Shown here piece by piece: positions 6,488-9,507 of a DNA stretch of 9,507 nucleotides (position 1 is its first letter; the number at the start of each line of letters is the position of its first letter). The translations under genes were made by a program, and so were the position numbers. The notes under the pieces were generated by a model. It did not search any database. It was not told the origin of the DNA and saw nothing but the letters and a program-made list of their open reading frames with translations. Location of the stretch: the NCBI GenBank assembly GCA_025462785.1, contig JAOAPG010000295.1:1-9507 (forward strand), in the 5' to 3' direction. The stretch is from Acidobacteriaceae bacterium. Lineage in GTDB: Bacteria; Acidobacteriota; Terriglobia; Terriglobales; Acidobacteriaceae.

Positions 6488-6494
6488 TGGCATT

Positions 6495-6498
6495 CTTC
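6495..6498 (-). promoter_or_regulatory. Ribosome binding site choosing the DinB-family start
   Basis: GAAG on the minus strand, seven bases before the ATG at 6487 and one base before the ATG at 6493. The spacing decides for 6487. Confidence 0.4.
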
Positions 6499-6509
6499 AC
6501 TTTTTACGT

Positions 6510-6564
6510 TGTCATCCCGAGCGCAGGCTGAGTCGCAATGCGACGAAGACAAGTCGAGGGATCT
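6510..6564. repeat. Dispersed intergenic hairpin repeat, copy B
   Basis: TGTCATCCCGAGCGC (6510-6524) and AGTCGAGGGATCT (6552-6564) match the arms of copy A at 2175-2232. The centre differs entirely and holds GTCGC-AAT-GCGAC (6532-6544), a five-base stem. TCCC (6515-6518) can pair with GGGA (6558-6561), where copy A has TCCT and AGGA. It fills most of the 106 bases between the ketosynthase stop and the DinB-family start. Confidence 0.7.
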
Positions 6565-6593
6565 GCTGTTCCTTTATTCCGATTACATTCTGA

Positions 6594-7844
6594 CTACGCG
6601 CCATTCCGCAACACCAGCGCCGAATTCTTGGATCCAAAAGCAATGCAGTTGCACACTGCATGCTCAATCGTTTTCTTTCGTCCCGCCTTCGGAACATAAT
6701 CCAAATCGCACTCCGGATCAGGTGCCTCCAAATTAATCGTCGGAGGAATCTGTCCGCTCTGCATCGCAACGATCGTTGCCGCCACACCCGCCGCTCCGCA
6801 AGCTCCCTGGGGATGTCCGATTTGCGACTTCAGCGCCGACATCGGAATCTCACGCGCATGCTCTCCGAGTGCCAGTTTCAGGGCACGCGTTTCGATGCGA
6901 TCGTTTAACTGTGTTGAAGTTCCATGCAGGTTCACATATTGCACGCCTTGCGGCGCAATTCCTGCACCCTTCATCGCCAATCCAATTGCCCGCGCTGGCT
7001 CTTCGCCGCATTCTTGTAACCGAACGCGATGAAAGGCTTCGCACGTGGAACCGTATCCTGCAATCTCCGCCAGCATCTTCGCTCCACGCGCCCGCGCATG
7101 TTCGTATTCCTCGAGCACGAACATCCACGCGCCCTCCGCTACGACAAATCCATCACGATTTACGGAGAAAGGACGCGAGCCTCGTGAAGGCTCGTCGTTC
7201 CATGAATCCGTAAGAATCTTCATCAGGATGAAACCTTTGATAATCCCCAGCGCAATCGGTGCGTCGGCCCCGCCGCTTAATACCACATCGAGCCGCCCCG
7301 ACTGTATTTGCCGCATGGCATATCCAAAAGCATCTGTGGAAGATGTACAGCCAGTCGTAATCACGTTGCTCGTGCCGCGCAATCCAAATCGCACACTGAG
7401 TTCGCTGGAAAGAGTTCCCATTACGCCCGTGGGCACGCAAAACAGACTCATCTTTGAGTATTGCTGATGAAAAAATAATCGGTACTGTTCTTCGGTGAAT
7501 TCCTGTGAGCCGCCGCCGGAGCCGAGAATGACTCCGAAGCGCTGCTTTTCTTTCATGGGCAGGGAAGCCGCATCGAAGCCTGCAGTACTCAACGCCTCCG
7601 TAGCAGCACACAAAGCCAATGGCAACACGCGCGACACATGCTTGCGTTCTTTTTTCTCGACCCACGCCAGCTCGTTAAAGTCGCGAACTTCGCCAGCAAT
7701 CTGCACCGGAATCTCGGTTGGATCGAATCGCGAGATACGCCGTACTCCACTGCGTCCTTCAAGGATGGCCTCAGAGAACGCCGCGTTACCCACACCATTC
7801 GGGCTCACAACACCCATGCCAGTAATCACGACTCGTCGTTGCAC
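6594..7844 (-). CDS. Beta-ketoacyl-ACP synthase, FabF / type II PKS KS-alpha-like
   Basis: A 416-residue condensing enzyme: decarboxylative Claisen condensation of an acyl thioester with malonyl-ACP, in the cytoplasm. It opens with RRVVITGMGVVSPNG. The active site is TTGCTSSTDAFGYA with Cys166, LHGTSTQLND with His307, SALKSQIGH with Lys339 and His344, and FGSKNSALVL near the end. Several stretches look more like the KS-alpha of aromatic polyketide clusters than housekeeping FabF: RRISRFDP, TGCTS in place of TACAT/TACAS, GGADAPI, RDGFVVAEGAWMFVLE, LALGEHAR and DPECDLDYVP. No KS-beta, acyl carrier protein or cyclase gene is in the window. The start is GTG, supported by GGGAGG four bases before it. 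Full length, all catalytic residues kept. A condensing enzyme for certain; its pathway (fatty acid or polyketide-like) is open. Confidence 0.92.
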   Translation of the reverse strand: MQRRVVITGMGVVSPNGVGNAAFSEAILEGRSGVRRISRFDPTEIPVQIAGEVRDFNELAWVEKKERKHVSRVLPLALCAATEALSTAGFDAASLPMKEKQRFGVILGSGGGSQEFTEEQYRLFFHQQYSKMSLFCVPTGVMGTLSSELSVRFGLRGTSNVITTGCTSSTDAFGYAMRQIQSGRLDVVLSGGADAPIALGIIKGFILMKILTDSWNDEPSRGSRPFSVNRDGFVVAEGAWMFVLEEYEHARARGAKMLAEIAGYGSTCEAFHRVRLQECGEEPARAIGLAMKGAGIAPQGVQYVNLHGTSTQLNDRIETRALKLALGEHAREIPMSALKSQIGHPQGACGAAGVAATIVAMQSGQIPPTINLEAPDPECDLDYVPKAGRKKTIEHAVCNCIAFGSKNSALVLRNGA

Positions 7845-7848
7845 TCGA

Positions 7849-7854
7849 CCTCCC
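7849..7854 (-). promoter_or_regulatory. Strong ribosome binding site fixing a GTG start for the ketosynthase
   Basis: GGGAGG on the minus strand, four bases before the GTG at 7844. It decides the start, which also gives the expected N-terminus (MQRRVVITG). Confidence 0.7.
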
Positions 7855-7981
7855 GATGCCTTGTTAAAAGCCTTACGCCCAAACTATATACGAACAGTGA
7901 CGCACTCCGGATAAGAACGTCCCTTCCAATTGTTAAGAATTTGTTACGCATAGAATTGCCCCCCATTTTCCTTCACATCGC

Positions 7982-8530
7982 TCAATACCCGGTGCAATAT
8001 TGAAAGTGCATCGGATCTCTGGTTCTCCCGCTCCAATCTCGTCCCCACTCAAAACCTGCCTGACGAAATATTTTAATGACTTCTGCATCCATGTCACCGG
8101 CCGAACCTTGCTGGTTAGTTCCGGGGTTCAGGTCAATCGCGATGCCCCAGCAATGTGTGGAGAATACTGTTCCAGTTCGCTGCGGACGAAAAGCAAAACA
8201 TCCTCCAAAACTCGTCACCTTGGCCTGCATGCCGCTAGCCTGCAGCTTTGAAAAAACATCCGTAAACACTGTCACGAGAAGCTTGTGACAAGTGAAAGAT
8301 GAAACGGCCTTAGTCGGATCAAACGACAGCGTAAGCGGAAAGGGCAAAGCGGCCCGGGCCAGCATTTCAGCCTGCCATCGCACATCGAGGGTTCCATCTT
8401 CCTGTATGTAGTTGTGAATATTCCCAAACGTACTGAGTATTTGTCCGATTCCATTCGGAATGGGCAAAGGCACGGTCAAAGTGGGTTCTGCCCCACGGGT
8501 TGCAAGAACGCGTGGTATCTGTTCCACCAT
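7982..8530 (-). CDS. M15-family metallopeptidase (D-Ala-D-Ala carboxypeptidase/endolysin-like)
   Basis: A 182-residue protein with the M15 zinc-site pattern. STHCWGIAIDLN gives His126 and Asp133, and DPMHFQY gives Asp172 (catalytic) and His175 (third ligand). FGGCFAFRPQ (from residue 108) carries the substrate-binding arginine region. M15 enzymes cut peptide bonds of the peptidoglycan stem: DD-carboxypeptidases, or phage L-Ala-D-Glu endopeptidases. The frame stays open upstream to a TTG at 8683, but AAGGAG six bases before the ATG at 8530 marks that ATG as the start. From there no signal peptide is seen, which is odd for a cell-wall enzyme and resembles phage lysins and other proteins exported by unusual routes. 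No phage genes lie nearby. The zinc motif is sure; the role (recycling, lysis or an effector) is not. Confidence 0.85.
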   Translation of the reverse strand: MVEQIPRVLATRGAEPTLTVPLPIPNGIGQILSTFGNIHNYIQEDGTLDVRWQAEMLARAALPFPLTLSFDPTKAVSSFTCHKLLVTVFTDVFSKLQASGMQAKVTSFGGCFAFRPQRTGTVFSTHCWGIAIDLNPGTNQQGSAGDMDAEVIKIFRQAGFEWGRDWSGRTRDPMHFQYCTGY

Positions 8531-8536
8531 ACGGTT

Positions 8537-8542
8537 CTCCTT
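8537..8542 (-). promoter_or_regulatory. Ribosome binding site choosing the M15 peptidase start
   Basis: AAGGAG on the minus strand, six bases before the ATG at 8530: near-ideal sequence and spacing. It argues against the longer TTG-started reading (8683), whose extra 51 residues look neither like a signal peptide nor like a domain. Confidence 0.65.
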
Positions 8543-8700
8543 CTCAAAAATTGTGATATCGAATTTGAAGCGAATGGGAGTGATATTTCGCAGGGATGCT
8601 GCCTGACGAAGTGATGCTGCTGCTAAGGTTTCGCCGCTGCGGCCATCGGCTTCGAGTCGGTTTTCTTTCGGATCCGTTTGCAATATGCAGCCTTACCGGC

Positions 8701-9471
8701 TTACCGCGCCGTCCAACCGCCATCAATCAAAATCGTTTCGCCGGTAATCAACGATGCGGCCGGAGAAGCCAAAAACACCACCGCTCCAGCCACCTCCATG
8801 GGTTCGCCGATTCTATGCAGCGCTGCAATTCGTTCCACGACATCAGCGCGGTTCGCTGGATTTGCCAGAAACTCCTCTGTTCCCGGAGTGTGAATAAACG
8901 TGGGAGCCACCGCGTTCACGTTGATGTTGTACTTGCCCCATTCGACTGCCAGGCACTTCGTCAGATGGGTTATGCCAGCCTTGGTCATGCAATAAATCGC
9001 TTCTCCGGGCAGTGCGGCAAAACCTGCCTGCGAACCCATATTGATAATCCGCCCGCTCTTCTGCCGGATCATCACTCTCCCCGCCGCCTGGCTCGCGAAA
9101 AATGTTCCCTTCAAATTAACGGCAAGCGTCGCGTCAAAATCTTGCTCAGTCACATCTTCAGCCAGATTCTCCGGTGCGATGCCCGCATTGTTCACCAGAA
9201 TGTCGAGTCGTCCAAAATGGCGCGTAGCTTGATCCACAGCTGCGACAATTTGATCCATTCGCGTCATATCCATCTGCAGCGGGAGCGCCTTTCGTCCCAT
9301 AGCTTCGATCTCGCCGACCAAATCCTGCCCAGTCTTCACATCGCGAAATCCTAGCGCCACATCTGCTCCTGCATTCGCCAGAGCAAGAGAGATCGCCCGT
9401 CCCAAGCCGCGCGCCGCGCCGGTTACGAGCGCCACCTGTCTCTTCAAATCAAATCGTGGGAAGTCGTTCAT
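8701..9471 (-). CDS. Classical short-chain dehydrogenase/reductase (FabG / sugar-dehydrogenase-like)
   Basis: A 256-residue, full-length SDR. The cofactor loop TGAARGLG is at 18-25, with a basic residue inside it that often goes with NADP(H). NNAG is at 94-97. The catalytic tetrad is Asn119 (VNLKG), Ser147 (NMGSQAG), Tyr160 and Lys164 (YCMTKAG). The C-terminal part ends ITGETILIDGGW, the usual finish of the FabG and gluconate/glucose dehydrogenase branch. It reduces a ketone or oxidises an alcohol with NAD(P); the substrate cannot be named from sequence. AGGAG lies four bases before the ATG. The gene is on the same strand as the ketosynthase, so a 3-ketoacyl reductase role is possible, but the peptidase gene between them weakens that. 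The 170 bases after it, up to the peptidase start, hold no supported feature other than the peptidase ribosome binding site. Confidence 0.93.
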   Translation of the reverse strand: MNDFPRFDLKRQVALVTGAARGLGRAISLALANAGADVALGFRDVKTGQDLVGEIEAMGRKALPLQMDMTRMDQIVAAVDQATRHFGRLDILVNNAGIAPENLAEDVTEQDFDATLAVNLKGTFFASQAAGRVMIRQKSGRIINMGSQAGFAALPGEAIYCMTKAGITHLTKCLAVEWGKYNINVNAVAPTFIHTPGTEEFLANPANRADVVERIAALHRIGEPMEVAGAVVFLASPAASLITGETILIDGGWTAR

Positions 9472-9507
9472 TACTCTCCTATGCGTTCACGTTCAAGCGA
9501 GAACCAG

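Noticed and set aside
6776..7467. Long plus-strand reading frames opposite the ketosynthase
   Set aside because: They are Arg-, Pro- and Ser-rich, antisense to a gene with all catalytic motifs intact, and have no start signals.
8531..8683. N-terminal extension of the M15 peptidase from a TTG at 8683
   Set aside because: The extension has no domain or export pattern, while AAGGAG six bases before the ATG at 8530 is a near-ideal start signal. A weaker AAGG before the TTG leaves slight doubt.
8596..9354. A 252-codon plus-strand reading frame opposite the SDR gene
   Set aside because: It is rich in His, Arg, Ser and Cys, has no domain pattern and no ribosome binding site, and runs fully antisense to a clearly coding SDR. 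It is a shadow.
1..9507. CRISPR array, tRNA or rRNA gene, insertion sequence or prophage
   Set aside because: No regular spaced repeats, cloverleaf-like stretches, transposase motifs or phage structural genes were seen. The M15 peptidase alone is not enough for a prophage call.

Overview
The window looks like chromosomal DNA from a soil or sediment bacterium, most likely an acidobacterium (Koribacter/Terriglobia-like) or a relative. This is inferred from moderate GC, the mix of household and secreted enzymes, and a dispersed intergenic repeat of the 'GTCATCCTGAGCG…AGTCGAAGGA' kind that I associate with that group. No rRNA, tRNA, CRISPR array, transposase or clear prophage was seen.

Layout. 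The left edge holds the N-terminus of an NAD(P)-binding epimerase-like protein (minus, 1-84). A likely terminator (187-232) separates it from an unrecognised 107-residue gene (minus, 267-590). Next is a glutathione peroxidase gene (minus, 788-1357), intact except for one in-frame TAG. Two plus-strand genes for exported proteins follow: a 190-residue probable envelope protein (1548-2120) and a secreted transglutaminase-like protease or transferase (2419-3414). The transglutaminase gene converges on nicotinate phosphoribosyltransferase pncB (minus, 3484-4836). pncB is divergent from a small conserved gene (plus, 4935-5177), which is followed by an alpha/beta hydrolase with an HGGYW oxyanion motif (plus, 5241-6008). 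The hydrolase and a DinB-family gene (minus, 6005-6487) converge with interlocked stop codons. The right third is all minus strand: an orphan ketosynthase of the FabF/type II PKS KS-alpha kind (6594-7844), an M15 metallopeptidase (7982-8530) and a classical SDR oxidoreductase (8701-9471).

Functional links are limited, and most genes look like single transcription units. pncB belongs to NAD salvage, and the nearby hydrolase has a kynurenine-formamidase-like motif, so a shared NAD/tryptophan theme is possible but unproven. The ketosynthase and the SDR could catalyse successive steps of a fatty-acid or polyketide cycle, but a peptidase gene lies between them and no acyl carrier protein is present.

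Points most worth a second look: the amber-interrupted peroxidase whose downstream half is fully conserved; the ketosynthase with KS-alpha hallmarks but no partner genes; and two copies of an intergenic hairpin repeat whose outer stem shows a compensatory base-pair change while the inner palindromes are unrelated. No clearly new multi-gene system is visible.
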